DNA from: Penicillus capitatus
Taxonomy: Eukaryota > Chlorophyta
DNA length: 64,000 bases
Reading direction: 5' to 3'
NCBI GenBank assembly: GCA_965649825.1
Contig: OZ287699.1
Coordinates: forward strand, 124,001 to 188,000
How positions within the stretch are numbered: position 1 is the stretch's first letter; every line of letters begins with the position of its first letter. The notes beneath the pieces were generated by a model, which was not told the origin of the DNA, ran no database searches, and was given only the letters and a program-made list of their open reading frames with translations. Below, piece after piece: positions 26,301 through 35,987 of the stretch. The translations under genes were made by a program, and so were the position numbers.

Positions 26301-27746
26301 CAGGACATTGAACGCCTGTTGCACAGCGACGCCTCCGACGTCGGCCCGCACTTCTTCCGTGCGACCCAGTGGCTTTTGCATGGTCCCGTCTGCCAGGAGG
26401 AGATTACCTCGGATTGGTGTTGCAAAGCGAATGCGTTCGCGCTTTGCGAAGTTACTGTCGAGGATAGACTGGGTCGAGCCGGGGTCAATAATTACTTTGT
26501 TAGCAAACCGGCAGGCAACAAACACTTTGCAGCGGTTCCCTTCCTGGTTCCCTTGTCGAGCATGGGCCACTTGTTGCTCTGGTTCTGGTACTTGTCTTGG
26601 GGCGACTTCGGGCTCCATTTCTACGTCGACTTGTGGTGAGGGCGCAGAAGCCGAGGGTTGGTTTTCATCGGCCTTTTGCTTCCTTGGCTTTGGTGTGAAA
26701 CCGAACGCATCTCTCAGCGCCAGTATCACCTGCGAGTACACTTCACGTTTGCTGCGTCCTTTCAGGAAACGCAGCGGAATGGCCCATGCTTGCGCAGCAT
26801 AGTCCGCCCATTCACGGTAAAGTTCAGTTTTCTTGCGCGGCTTTCGCGCTTTCTTTCCTGGCGCGCCTCGGCGCCGTTTGCTGGGTTGGTTCTCTTCTTC
26901 GTCCGCCATCCTGGCGGCAGTCTCGCTGTCTTCGTCCTCAGACATCGACTCCACGAAGCGGGAAGCATTAGCTTCTGCGCGTCTTGCGCGTCGCTTCTCC
27001 TGCTTTTTTGCGAGCAGGCTTGTGAGTCCGGTTATGAGTTGGCGAAGTTCTTCGTCCTCTGAGTCATCCGCTGCCGGTTCCTCAGCAACGACGGTTGTCG
27101 TTTTTCGCCCTGTCTTCGCAAGGCGACGGGCTCCATGCTCCCTGAGGACCGTCTGGCGGTTTGAGTTTTCTGGTCTGGGTTCTGGTTCGTCTTCTTCTTC
27201 GTCGGTCTCCTCGTACCCTCGGACATTCTTGCGCGCCTCCGTCGCGTACTTCGCATAGCGAACGGCATACTCAAAGGTCGGCGCGTTGTTGCTTGCAGCA
27301 AGTCGAGTAAACGCGTACTCTGCCGCGCGGTCATTCTGGAGGCCTCTCAGCCAGTACTTGTAGTAATCGTCAGGGTCGATGGCAGGTTGAGCTCTAGAAC
27401 ACATCAAGGCGAGACGCTCAGCGTACGCCACCAAGGATTCTCGTCGCTTCTGAAAGACGTGTCGAAGCTGATCCCTGGCGCAGTCAGGGTCCTGGTCGCG
27501 CACAAAACGGTCAACCACCAGTCGACTCCACTCGTCCCACTCGATGTTCAGGTGGGCGTCGGCGTCGTGGTGGAGCTCGGCCCAATCGGCCGCCGGGCCA
27601 TCCAAGAGTGCAATCGCAATCTCGGCTCGCGTCCCGGGATTGTCATCCACCTGCTGCAAGCGGAAGAGGGTGGCCATCTTGTTGACCCATCGTCGCGGGT
27701 CACTGCGTCCGTCGTATCTGGGAAAGGGTATCGACTCGATGCGCAT
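23337..27746 (-). CDS. Gag-Pol polyprotein of Ty3/gypsy retrotransposon
   Basis: 1469 codons, single frame. In order: Gag-like N-terminus (retrotransposon_gag region about 1-170), an acidic/basic linker without an obvious CCHC knuckle, aspartic protease with DPGST in place of the usual D-S/T-G (about 420), reverse transcriptase with FIDD at the YxDD site (about 799), RNase H (DTDAS, about 945), integrase with H2C2 zinc finger (HCLGH...CQTC) and D,D-35-E core (about 1207, 1269 and 1305). No chromodomain was recognised at the C-terminus. The pol order RT-RH-IN defines Ty3/gypsy. Gag and Pol are fused without a frameshift. Confidence 0.94.
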   Translation of the reverse strand: MRIESIPFPRYDGRSDPRRWVNKMATLFRLQQVDDNPGTRAEIAIALLDGPAADWAELHHDADAHLNIEWDEWSRLVVDRFVRDQDPDCARDQLRHVFQKRRESLVAYAERLALMCSRAQPAIDPDDYYKYWLRGLQNDRAAEYAFTRLAASNNAPTFEYAVRYAKYATEARKNVRGYEETDEEEDEPEPRPENSNRQTVLREHGARRLAKTGRKTTTVVAEEPAADDSEDEELRQLITGLTSLLAKKQEKRRARRAEANASRFVESMSEDEDSETAARMADEEENQPSKRRRGAPGKKARKPRKKTELYREWADYAAQAWAIPLRFLKGRSKREVYSQVILALRDAFGFTPKPRKQKADENQPSASAPSPQVDVEMEPEVAPRQVPEPEQQVAHARQGNQEGNRCKVFVACRFANKVIIDPGSTQSILDSNFAKRERIRFATPIRGNLLLADGTMQKPLGRTEEVRADVGGVAVQQAFNVLNARNSYDVLLGMDWLRAVRAQANFEDGTYTIGLAKRITVLPEGRKIFTQPELVADDVSEVQSESDVEADLEEFLEQMRALCSEDDDSEEECFMALSDQVLDDIHISPDLKPEVISNVRSLIVENEDCFALTFQDMVRTPLMQFEIELRQGEIAKRCGRTRRLAPKEMEFVKAQIDELLEAKLILPWEEAARQYGCPKRKDRWLSPITIAPKKDGTFRFCCAYQRLNDATIPDKFVLPRADDLLDRVMGHAWYSALDGFSGYYSLGLHPDSVLKTAFATSFGVFCWLVLPFGVMNGPAAYSRLVEQVYGGLDRVGVFIDDVCCAHQSEAGIVEDLRRVFAHCRDGGLRLKPKKCFIGYREVDFLGHRLCPDGMRMDEAKVNKITKMPSPVDRKQLQSLYGMFSYYRRFLKNFASISAPLSSLLSTRQDFVWNAQAQSALEELKKLLVDGAVLAAVDENLPFLVDTDASAYGIGAVLSQEREGEERPIYFYSRLLKDAETRYSATEREGLALVVGLKKFRVYVLGRKVIARTDHAALSHMLRKTDLTGRIARWKLILSEYDVHYVTRPGERHRNADGLSRLVDEDSAPRPVNKEEDCDECPALVAEDVAAAFQACPEYAEALSTAHEPDSRYRWGERNLFYEDLDGRRKICLLPHQVRAVISEEHCLGHFSAEITLQRVRHRYWFPKMRKKVQDLVKTCQTCQLFGPKPPIRSTIPIAVEEPWELVELDTVVGLPATPRKAVGFVTAIDCFTGFVITDALTSLGAAKTLKFFINKVICAWGVPQRILTDNGTEFQGVFDQTVKGLRIEHRWSTPRYPRSHGKVENVQRLILDRLRKCPNPRSWDENLPVATFAVNARRGKFLSPLEPLSGVVPKSRTEVNLLAGESKGDAEPLQTALADRLTGLALGRERFRDSARKIRESWTAEATLPRIEPGKEVRVYRLEDHGKLEAAFEKGVVTWWGNQGACRVRVGDRAKRVPQFCVKPWIAPQ

Positions 27747-27782
27747 GGTCTGTCAAAACGAAAGAAAACGTTCGACAGTGCC

Positions 27783-27796
27783 CCGGAGGTCCACCA
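27783..27796 (-). other. Putative tRNA primer binding site
   Basis: TGGTGGACCTCCGG on the minus strand, two bases inside the 5' LTR. PBSs start with TGG, complementary to tRNA CCA ends. The tRNA was not identified. Confidence 0.5.
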
Positions 27797-27798
27797 GT

Positions 27799-28137
27799 TG
27801 TCAGGGATCGATGTAACAATGTGTTCAGTAAGAGTCGAGTCCTTGCGCGTCGAGGCGATAGAAACACAATCAGATTCGATATGATACGAACAGGAGTTGT
27901 TACAAGGTGAATTGTCGACCTTATATACCCAAGGTGGTTATGGACTTCCTACCCTTACGTCCTAACAGCTGCGAACTCCTAGTGCATGCAGCATAACCAC
28001 ATCCCTTACGTTATGGGGAAGTTAGGTCGGGAGCCGAAATCCGTCGCGACCGATGGTCAGCGCGCCTGGATGGTTATGTGACGGCTCCACCGCTTCCGGT
28101 GGCTACACAGATGACAGTTAGAGGTTCATTTCCTACA
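27799..28137 (-). repeat. 5' LTR of gypsy element
   Basis: 339 bp, identical to the other LTR. The minus-strand TATA-like GGTATATAAGG (about 27919-27929) is the likely promoter for gag-pol. Followed outside by AGTTG. Confidence 0.95.
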
Positions 28138-30511
28138 AGTTGTTTTTTCTGCAAACCTCCGGTTTTTATACCCCTATTTCATGACGCGTGCTTCACGTCA
28201 TGCTAACGTCACGACTGACGTCATTGGACGTCGTGTCGGCTATGATGCTATCCTCTCCTTCGCCTTCGCCTTCCTTGACAATAGTTCTCGCAAAAAACCA
28301 TTGACCAACAAAAAAGCTTGTCTGGTCTGGCCCACCCCGCCTCAAAAATTGTAGCTGACTTAGAATGACCCTGTTCTGTTGTAAGAAACGCCCTCAGAGA
28401 AAAGACTTGTTTTGCTCACGTACTGTTCTCATAGCAGTATCTATCTGTTGCGAATAGAGACAATCTTCACAAGACTGCTTCTCAATATGCTTCTCAACGC
28501 CATGGAATCGCCTCCTGTTCTAGTGTTGTGTGTCCCTTTTACTGGCCGGGGCGGAGCAATTTGTTCCGCGTCTACTGTGTCACACGCGCACTACATCATT
28601 GAGGACGTTCTTGAGGTGTGTTATCGAGTCTAGTCTAGTGTTTGGCAAATCACGGTTATGAATCTGCTACTTTGTTGTTGTTCTGCTGCTTCCGTTAGCT
28701 TCGCATGCTAGCGGCACTGTGTAAATCTCGAATCTCGTTTATTAAACAGTGACATTTTATTATTAATAGAACTCTGACGGCAAATAAAAAGACCATTTTG
28801 GAAACATGAAACTCGATGGTTCATTCTATCTCCTGATTGGTCTTGACAAGAACTTGCAAAAAGGGTTTCGGCCTTGGCGGTTTCCAGTCACAGTTTCGTC
28901 GCCGGTCCCATAATGTGTCCTGTGCTATATTTTCGTCTAGAATAGGTTCACATCTTGAGACCGTTCGTCGAATTAAAGTAACTTGGCTCTTGACCATGTA
29001 TATCGATTCTCGACTGAAACAGAATTCTGTTTTGAATTTGACAATCACTGCGAACGGACCGATGAGAGGATTGTCTGTAATCCGTATTCAAGATTAAAAA
29101 ACGGATAGAATATAATGTTAAGAAGAATCCATTTCCTTCTTGGGAAAACTGGTTAAAAAACCGTGTCTCTTCTTCTATTGTTCTGATGGAATACGATGAG
29201 AACAATCTAGAAAAAATGAACATTAAAACGGACGCGCTGGATCACAGGATTGCAATTGCGATTTGTACGTTTCAGAAACGAACAGCCTACCGCGAACGCG
29301 CATTCCTTTACCCTTTCGAGCGAATTCTCACAGTACTATACCTTTCATTAATCTAGATTCTTCATCAAGGTATTCTGAAGGCAATCGACAGATTTAAAGG
29401 GCTTTGCCAGAGTCAAAGACCTCGTTCTATTCCAACAATGAATGCCGGGCGCGTGGTTTTTCGATTATGAACACAAACTCGCATTTATTTTGTGAGTTCG
29501 GCGATGACACCTGTGGTTTTCTGCAGCACTATGCGACGACGGGGCAGAATTGGCGCCGAAAAACAGGCCAAAATCGTCAGCACGGCAGCGGGATTACGCT
29601 TATAGTCGTCAGCAACGCAAAGCGACTCGATCGACACAATTCGCACGTGACACCGGAAGCTTTTAAACCCAAACTTGTCCCTAATGTTATTATTTTGTAT
29701 GCCTATTTGAAAAATCTCGCCTTGGGCCCATGAGGGAGCAAACACGCTTCGACGCCCAGAACGTCGCGTTACAATCGGTATTCTCAGAACAATCACAGGA
29801 AAAGTAATCCACACGGAGCGATGCGACTGTTCGGCTTCCTTTCTTTATTTTTTTTTGCTGAAAATCGCGTCTCGCCTTTCCCCCCTTTATTAATCTTGTT
29901 CGACAGTCGGGTTTCACACTATGTACTCCGTTCCTTTGCGTTTTTTCTCAGTTACGCACACTAAATTCATGTTTTCTGTCGCCTCGTGGCGATGTCTTGA
30001 TTTCATGCCGTCGCCGTACTGCGACGCCACATCTTCAGGCTTCCACCACATACTGCGTCTTCTTCTCAGCGCGTCAACTGACTGCCACGTTTTCCGCTCT
30101 TTTGCTGTAATTCAGGTTCATCGTTCAGGGTTACAGCATTCTTCGTCGCCTCGGACTTCCGGCTGAGAACTCGATGTTGCCTGCACCTCGCAGGTCGTTT
30201 GCAGCGCCAAACTCAACGTCGCCGCAACCCCAGCAACTATCGAATTTCTCCAGCTCATGAGATTTCTGGCCAGCGCCTAAGTGCCCGCAGATGACAGTGA
30301 CGTTTTTCCAACCATTCTGAGAATGCACGTCATCCGGATTCGAACCCTGGGCATCTGCCCAATCACGACTTCCACGTCCTACTGTAGACTTGCCTCTCAC
30401 CCTGCTTTGGTCACTTCGCGACCCGCTCTAGTGACACGAGCACTATCGAAGTTTGAAACAGATTTGAAACAGAACAAACTCTTCGTTACAGATGATGATG
30501 TTTGTTCGAAT
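28138..30511. other. Gene-poor region between two LTR elements
   Basis: About 2.4 kb. It starts with a promoter-like element (28161-28279) shared in inverted orientation with 37030-37150. 28.7-29.3 kb is AT-rich; short frames such as 29140-29360 (+, ...SWENWLKNRV...) look weakly coding but match nothing I know. 29.4-30.4 kb has overlapping open frames on both strands without recognisable domains. Confidence 0.3.
28161..28279 (-). promoter_or_regulatory. Dispersed upstream element, copy 1 (TGACGTCA plus TATA)
   Basis: The reverse complement reads ...AATGACGTCAGTCGTGACG, AGCATGACGT..., CATGAAATAGGGGTATAAAAA. Nearly the same string occurs at 37030-37150 on the plus strand, including the upstream GAAGG-GAAGGAGAGGA purine block. 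CRE/bZIP-type TGACGTCA sites end in a TATA box, so this looks like a duplicated promoter or a solo terminal repeat. Confidence 0.5.
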
Positions 30512-30659
30512 TGTTGGATCAGGAAACGTCACTGTCGAATGACAGGACGTTTACCTATATAACGACGTACTGAGCACCTGTAAAGAATACCCGTCTGGAT
30601 CTCCTCGCACCGCGGCCTCTAAGCGCTCGGACCAATCGCCGACCCTATCGGTCCCAACA
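30512..30659 (+). repeat. 5' LTR of TRIM-like element
   Basis: 148 bp with TG...CA ends and an internal CCTATATAACG TATA-like motif. Confidence 0.85.
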
Positions 30660-31212
30660 ACTGGTTTCGGAGCAGGTCGCTCTTGGGGTCGCGTTTGAGA
30701 GCGTTGAAGGCGAGGGCCGCTGCAGAACCGTTTCGTCAGAGATCCGTCGACTGCCTCGGAAGTCGTGCGCCGTCGAGTTTAGCGAGTTTTACCCGTTCGA
30801 CCTAGTTTTCCGTGTCCGTATCCGTCGTTTGCATCGTGTCCGTGAAAGTTCTGACCGTTGTCCGTGAGAAGACGAAGCGCGAGGCGAGTGACAGTGCCTC
30901 GGAAGCGTAAGAGCCGAAGGCTGTGGATGGTGATTCCCACAGAGGGAGAAGCATGGGAGCGTTGAGGAGTGACGCACATGGCTCGACTCCTGGCCAGCTG
31001 GCGTTTCGAGTACCAAGTAGTGTCCGACGTAGAAGCCGAAAAGAACAGTTAGACGATCGACGCGCCGATTTCGACAGTTGATTCGGATCGAGGATTTCGT
31101 TTTAAGCGGAAAGAGTCGGGACCTAACACCATTGTATCCTATCCACTATTCTGTTGTTTTACGGACTGCGTCTCAAGAGAGACTGTCTGTTGTTTATTGA
31201 TGGGGGAGGGGT

Positions 31213-31360
31213 TGTTGGATCAGGAAACGTCACTGTCGAATGACAGGACGTTTACCTATATAACGACGTACTGAGCACCTGTAAAGAATACCCGTCTGGA
31301 TCTCCTCGCACCGCGGCCTCTAAGCGCTCGGACCAATCGCCGACCTTATCGGTCCTAACA
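31213..31360 (+). repeat. 3' LTR of TRIM-like element
   Basis: 148 bp, two differences from the 5' copy near its end; preceded by a polypurine tract (31199-31211). Confidence 0.85.
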
Positions 31361-32259
31361 GAATAATCCCCTTCTATATTGTTCTTTAGCATGACGTTAT
31401 GATTTCGTCATGCTTATTGCGATGATGTAACGTGCTCTTCTTTCCTACTCCCCACTTCGCCTTCAGGTCCACGACACTATAACTATCTATTACCTGAACG
31501 ACATGAATCTATGGATGTAGATCTAATAAGTGTTGTGAAGATCGACTCCGGAGTCTGTTTCCGTCAACTCCGGAGTCGACTTCGGGTGTTCGGGTTGAGA
31601 GCTAGGAGGAGAAACTTCGCGGCAATAGATAATTACTAGACTAAGGGCGAGTACAACAACAGTTCTGTCCTTTAAGCGTTCAGAACCACCATGCTTCTTG
31701 TACATGGTTATGCGGACGCCGGCCTTATCCTCTTGTCTTCCTGCTGGCAAGGCACCACGCGTCCTTCGAGGCAGAGTGTCTCGATGCTCCGAGGCATTGG
31801 CCACCTGCTTCGGCGATCGTAAATACAGAGGGTCCCTTCATCCTCGGGCACTCTTCACAAGTATTTCCACGAAACTTGCCGTCAACGGCTTTTTGAAAAG
31901 AAGTCTATATGTCCAGTCCTTGCAAACAAAGTGGATTCGATTATTCTCAGTTACTTCTAGCAAGTAGTCTTATCAGCGCTAACCTGTGCCAGTTTTTGTC
32001 GGACTCTTGAAAAACGAGAGCAGAGGAGTTCTACTAAAATCGAGAAGCCGTATTGCGTGGAAGCAGCATTCGTGTCTGAACCGAATGAACGCTTATTTTG
32101 TATTCCTATACATTCATTCTTCTACTGTTAAGCTGAGAGAATTGCAGTTGCTGATGGGTAGCTGTAAGCTCTGGACTTCGACGTGACATCTGTAACGATA
32201 CTAGAAACTTTATCGCAACGGTGCGTGGACCGGCATTTCGGAAGTAGTGGACAACGACG
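31361..32259. other. Region with one small possible membrane ORF
   Basis: Contains a palindromic AGCATGACG...CGTCATGCT (about 31390-31417) of the same TGACG type as the other upstream elements. A minus-strand frame at 31523-31804 (93 codons) has one hydrophobic segment (TVVVLALSLVIIYC) and a Ser/Pro/Glu-rich tail. It is unrecognised and could be chance. Confidence 0.3.
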
Positions 32260-32657
32260 TCAATGATCCATATGAAGCGGAAAATTACTCTGTGGTTGAT
32301 ATTTATGGCGCGAGAGCGCGAGTGGCGTCGCGTTCAGTTTTTGGCCAACCGTTCGTATCCGTTTGGCTTTTTCCTAAGCGTCTGTTCGTCCTTATCGAAC
32401 CGCAATTACACGGTGACGTACGTCTCTTCAACTTTGGCTTCTGTTGCAGCAAGCTCATTTATCCTTGATGTTAGATACCCATCCCCACGAAAATCCGACA
32501 CTCTCCTTTGAAGGGCTTCCAAACGCGGAAGCAGCAGAGCTCCGTCGGCATTCGATGATGTGCCCAGCAAGCAGTCTGGCAATCCAGTGCTCTTGACATT
32601 GATCTCCACTGCGGTACAATGGATTGAGCGTAGTCCGTCGGAGAAGCAGACCGTCAC
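32260..32657 (-). CDS. Small unrecognised protein, two exons
   Basis: The minus-strand frame 32657-32420 (LPDCLLGTSS..., then LEALQRRVSDF and INELAATEAKVEETY) splices through a roughly 44-nt GT...AG intron into EKAKRIRTVGQKLNATPLAL and ends at 32260. The composition and helical heptads look coding, possibly a short coiled coil. A minus-strand TATAAAG lies near 32855 and an upstream intron (about 45 nt) is likely, so the start is unresolved. No family recognised. Confidence 0.42.
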
Positions 32658-33026
32658 GTCGAGTGGCCATATGCCGCCTGTCGATGTTTTCTCGTTTTTA
32701 AACTTCGTTAAGGCACAAGCACCTGTTCAGAAGATAGATTGACGGGGATTCAACAGACTCTGGCGCGCCGCGAACGCGCCGACGCGTGTGCGGAAGTAAA
32801 GGAACTGCGCAGAGTCGAAGCTAAGACTGATTACATCGCGCGCCCAGTCAGCTTTATAGCCCTGGCGCCCGCGGACCGCTGTCATGTCAAGCAGCGGACA
32901 GCCTGTCCGGTCAGCGGGGTCGCAACCGTTATCGCGTACCCGTCACAGATCGAATGCGCACAGCGGAGGACACGATTTCGAGGATCCGATGCGACGATCG
33001 ACTCGAAGAGAAGACATTGTTGTGGT

Positions 33027-33558
33027 CTATCTCGACAGCTTTGCGGGCTGAGTCGAGACATCATTCGCCGAAGCGGACTGGGAGGATCCTCCCTGCCCCG
33101 AGTATCGGATCAAATGCTTCAAGTTAAAAGATGTTACTGTCTGGGACAAGCAATTCCATTGGACAACTCCTACGGCACTAAAGTAGAGGGATTGAAGATC
33201 TAAGATGCACTCGACTAAGATCAACGACACGGTGGGAAACTCCTCATCCTTCACACTTGCCAATTTCTGCGCAGAATATGCCAATGAGTACTCTTTGGGG
33301 ACATGAAGTCGGCGACATTCATCAAGCGATGCAGCTAGACATTGATAGAGGGATAGCATCGCAGTGGCCATGCTGATCGTTAGAAAGATGGAAGGCGGGG
33401 TCTTGGTATCGTTTGTGGAATTTCGCAAGGTCTTCTTCCGTGCCTTTTGCTGAGTCTAGCAGTTGCGGGACACATGATAGATGGATGCGACAAAAAAGAC
33501 ATGGCGATTCTTTTATCGTTTCCCAGCATGTCACCCCAGGCACCGCACCACCCTGCAA
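33027..33558 (-). CDS. Possible unrecognised gene fragment
   Basis: Two overlapping minus-strand frames (33322-33558, with KGTEEDLAKFHKRYQDP, and 33027-33428, with LAASLDECRRLHVPKEYSLAY) look coding in sequence and would join by an intron near 33.40 kb. No domain recognised. Extent and start are guesses. Confidence 0.25.
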
Positions 33559-34196
33559 AGGAGGCTCACATCTAAGTGCATAAAGATTCGATTCTCTATC
33601 GATACAAATCGTACAAATCGCCTGGGATCTGAAGTTATGTCTGTCAGTATGAAAGATACAGACAGATCAATATTACGACAGGCATTGGCGACCAGAAGAC
33701 CGACGTGCATTTGGCATTGTCCTTATGAAGACAACCGAAGGAGAAACGAATGTCCTCTGTTATCTGTAAGGTGAATATTTCTCTGGTATCTTCTCCACGT
33801 TCACTCAGCCATCAAGCGAAATCGATCAGACAAAGCGATGTCTTGGAGAACACGTCACGTCATTGTAACGTGCGTGTCATGCGACGCTTTCTCTGCGCTT
33901 AATGTGTTTTCTTTAGAGATACGCACGTTCTTGAAGTGACGCTCAGAAGGACGAAAGCGGATCTGCATCGATCCGCCGACATTCCGAAGAGCATTTCGAC
34001 AGAGCATCGCTGTGAATACGAAGCGAGGAACGCGCTGGATTCCTTGTGCGTCTTCTTGACGGCGCGTTCGCGCATAGACCTGATCCGTCGCTGCGCGCCT
34101 GTCCACAAACATGTCTTCGCCGACGCTGTCTGTCTGATCCAGCGCCTCAATTCGCAGCAGCTTCGCGCATTGCCGCCACTTGGCACAACTCTCCGA

Positions 34197-35987
34197 ATGA
34201 CCCTCACCGGATGCTGGACGTCTCGGGACCACCAGATAGCGCTCGTCCAATTCTCGGGCAAACACAGAAGGCTGCCATACACTGCACAAAGACCCTGTAT
34301 CCTCCTATCCGCACAGATGACTGTTCAGGACAAAGCGTTTGTGCTACCGATCGTTCAGGAAAGGGATGGGGATTTTGAAAATGAACATTTGAACATGCAA
34401 GGTGTGCTGGGAGCTTATGTCTATGACGATGCCGGTGCCATTGCGTGGAGAAAAGTCATCTGGCCATCACTCTTCCATCCAGAACGGAGCTTTGCGGAAC
34501 CATTGCTCTCAACAATAGATGTCGAGATCGTCTTCGGGAAGGACGAGAGGCCGATCACGCAGCTGAATATTTTCGACTTTGATGGGACGTTGATGAGCAG
34601 TCCGGATGAGTTCACTGGAAAGGCAGAGTATGCTGAGTCCACCGGTCGACCTTATCCGCATCTGGGGTGGTTTGGAAAACAGGAATCTCTCCTGCCTCCC
34701 ATTCGCGTTCTGCCAGGACCAGCCCTGCGTGACTATCACTCATTCTTTGGCAGAGATGGCTCATGGACCGTCATACTCACGGGTAGACTGGAGAGTACAC
34801 GCCCTGCGATGGAACAGGTGCTGCAAGGATACGGCATAACGTACGACGAGTTAATTTGCAAGACGTCGGCGGGAGACACCTGGGACTTCAAGATCTCCGT
34901 GGCGCTGCGGCTGCTTCGGTCCTTTAAGCATGTACGGAGGCTGCGCGTCTGGGAAGACAATGTCGAGAACTTGGTGAAGTTCTATGAACTGAGAGAGTCG
35001 TTGAAGGATAGCATCGATGTGGAGATCTATGAAGCGCCTACTTTTTCGCTTTCTAAGCTTTCGTCCCTCGATGCGTCGTTCTGGTGGGAAGATAGAACTT
35101 ACATGATCGGAATAGCTTCTTTTCTTGAAGCCATGGGGCGCTTTCCGGCTAATCAATACTGGATACACGCACAGAAAGGTCTTGAATTTCTAACAGCCAC
35201 GTGGAAAGGTGCGCTCCAGCAGGATGCCTCGATGGACGCATGGCACGTGGTAACTGGCGATTTTGCATTTGGACGAAGAGGCACGATCGACTTGTGGTTC
35301 AGAATTCCGAACATCGGGGTTTTGGATGATGCCACGCTACGCTTTGAACAGTTGCTGCAAGAAAAGGGCATCGCAATGCGCCAACAGGAAGGACGACTCG
35401 AGATCTCGCTCTGTTTCGCGACGTTTCCTCCAATTCACTACGCCATCCGCTTCATACAAACAGATTGCGACGTATTCGTTGAGCAGTCTTCTTCTGTCGA
35501 TATCGCTAGTCGACTTGCTGTCTCGGAAGATCTCCCGCTCGAAATTCGTACCGACATGCATGTCCAAGCAAGATGGCAAAGACAGACACGAGATTCCAGC
35601 GCGTCTCGTGATGCACACAGAGTCGCTTGCGAACTGCTTGAAGAACTCTGCCACGCCCAGGTCGGATCGAAAGGAGACAGTGCCCCCCATCGATACACGC
35701 TATTAATGAATTTGATTCTGAGTTTTGGAGAGTTGCTGCCGGAAGCGCATTTCTTCTCTGCTGATCGGTTTTGTGGCCAGTTGATGGAGTGGATGACCCA
35801 GATGTCGATCGATCAGCTCATGGAGCATGTCGTGGGGGACTGTCCGGCTGTTGAAGAATCCGACGATCTTCGTGGAGCACTGGATGGTCTTCAATGTCAA
35901 GTGGGATTCTTACTGAGCCATCAAGGATCACATGAAGGTCAAATTGAATGGACGTGCCTCTTCGACGCGTTTCAGCGTCGTCGTTGA
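34197..35987 (+). CDS. HAD 'Swiss Army Knife' RNA-repair-like protein
   Basis: The first in-frame ATG is at 34197; the frame stays open upstream to about 33936, probably through a 5' exon after a 3' splice site near 33916. The HAD_SAK_1-type domain is clear: motif I LNIFDFDGTLM (about 34563), the GRPYPHLGWFGKQESLLPP insert, motif II VILTGR (about 34772), an FK lysine in TWDFK (about 34883) and acidic WEDN (about 34950). HAD_SAK proteins are predicted phosphatases of fungi and protists linked by domain context to RNA repair. The C-terminal 300 residues (DAWHVVTGDFAFGRRGTIDL onwards) match no family I recognise. A single long exon is unusual for this locus. Confidence 0.68.
   Translation: MTLTGCWTSRDHQIALVQFSGKHRRLPYTAQRPCILLSAQMTVQDKAFVLPIVQERDGDFENEHLNMQGVLGAYVYDDAGAIAWRKVIWPSLFHPERSFAEPLLSTIDVEIVFGKDERPITQLNIFDFDGTLMSSPDEFTGKAEYAESTGRPYPHLGWFGKQESLLPPIRVLPGPALRDYHSFFGRDGSWTVILTGRLESTRPAMEQVLQGYGITYDELICKTSAGDTWDFKISVALRLLRSFKHVRRLRVWEDNVENLVKFYELRESLKDSIDVEIYEAPTFSLSKLSSLDASFWWEDRTYMIGIASFLEAMGRFPANQYWIHAQKGLEFLTATWKGALQQDASMDAWHVVTGDFAFGRRGTIDLWFRIPNIGVLDDATLRFEQLLQEKGIAMRQQEGRLEISLCFATFPPIHYAIRFIQTDCDVFVEQSSSVDIASRLAVSEDLPLEIRTDMHVQARWQRQTRDSSASRDAHRVACELLEELCHAQVGSKGDSAPHRYTLLMNLILSFGELLPEAHFFSADRFCGQLMEWMTQMSIDQLMEHVVGDCPAVEESDDLRGALDGLQCQVGFLLSHQGSHEGQIEWTCLFDAFQRRR

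Larger units (their letters stand above)
22891..28137 (-). mobile_element. Ty3/gypsy LTR retrotransposon, intact and young
   Basis: Element of 5247 bp in minus orientation. Two 339-bp LTRs (22891-23229 and 27799-28137) begin TGT and end ACA and are identical by my base-by-base reading. A 5-bp target duplication AGTTG flanks it. After the 5' LTR (right side) a primer-binding-site-like TGGTGGACCTCCGG follows two bases later; a purine run (GAGGAGGAG) precedes the 3' LTR. One uninterrupted gag-pol frame fills the interior. Identical LTRs and an intact frame indicate very recent insertion. Confidence 0.95.
30512..31360 (+). mobile_element. TRIM-like miniature LTR element
   Basis: Two 148-bp direct repeats (30512-30659 and 31213-31360) start TGTTGG and end in CCAACA or CTAACA; they differ at two positions by my reading. 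A 553-bp interior has no credible gene. A PBS-like TGGTTTCGGAGC begins two bases inside the left LTR (30662) and a polypurine tract GATGGGGGAGGGG abuts the right LTR. GAAT flanks both ends as a 4-bp target duplication. The layout fits a terminal-repeat retrotransposon in miniature, which must be mobilised in trans. Whether the strand is plus follows from PBS and PPT order. Confidence 0.85.

Noticed and set aside
23319-27884. Plus-strand open frames across the retrotransposon
   Set aside because: Antisense to the gag-pol frame and without recognisable domains.
30315-30365. GGATTCGAACCCTGGGC resembling the T-arm of a tRNA on the minus strand
   Set aside because: No matching acceptor strand or anticodon arm is found at the right distance; the T-stem pairs poorly.
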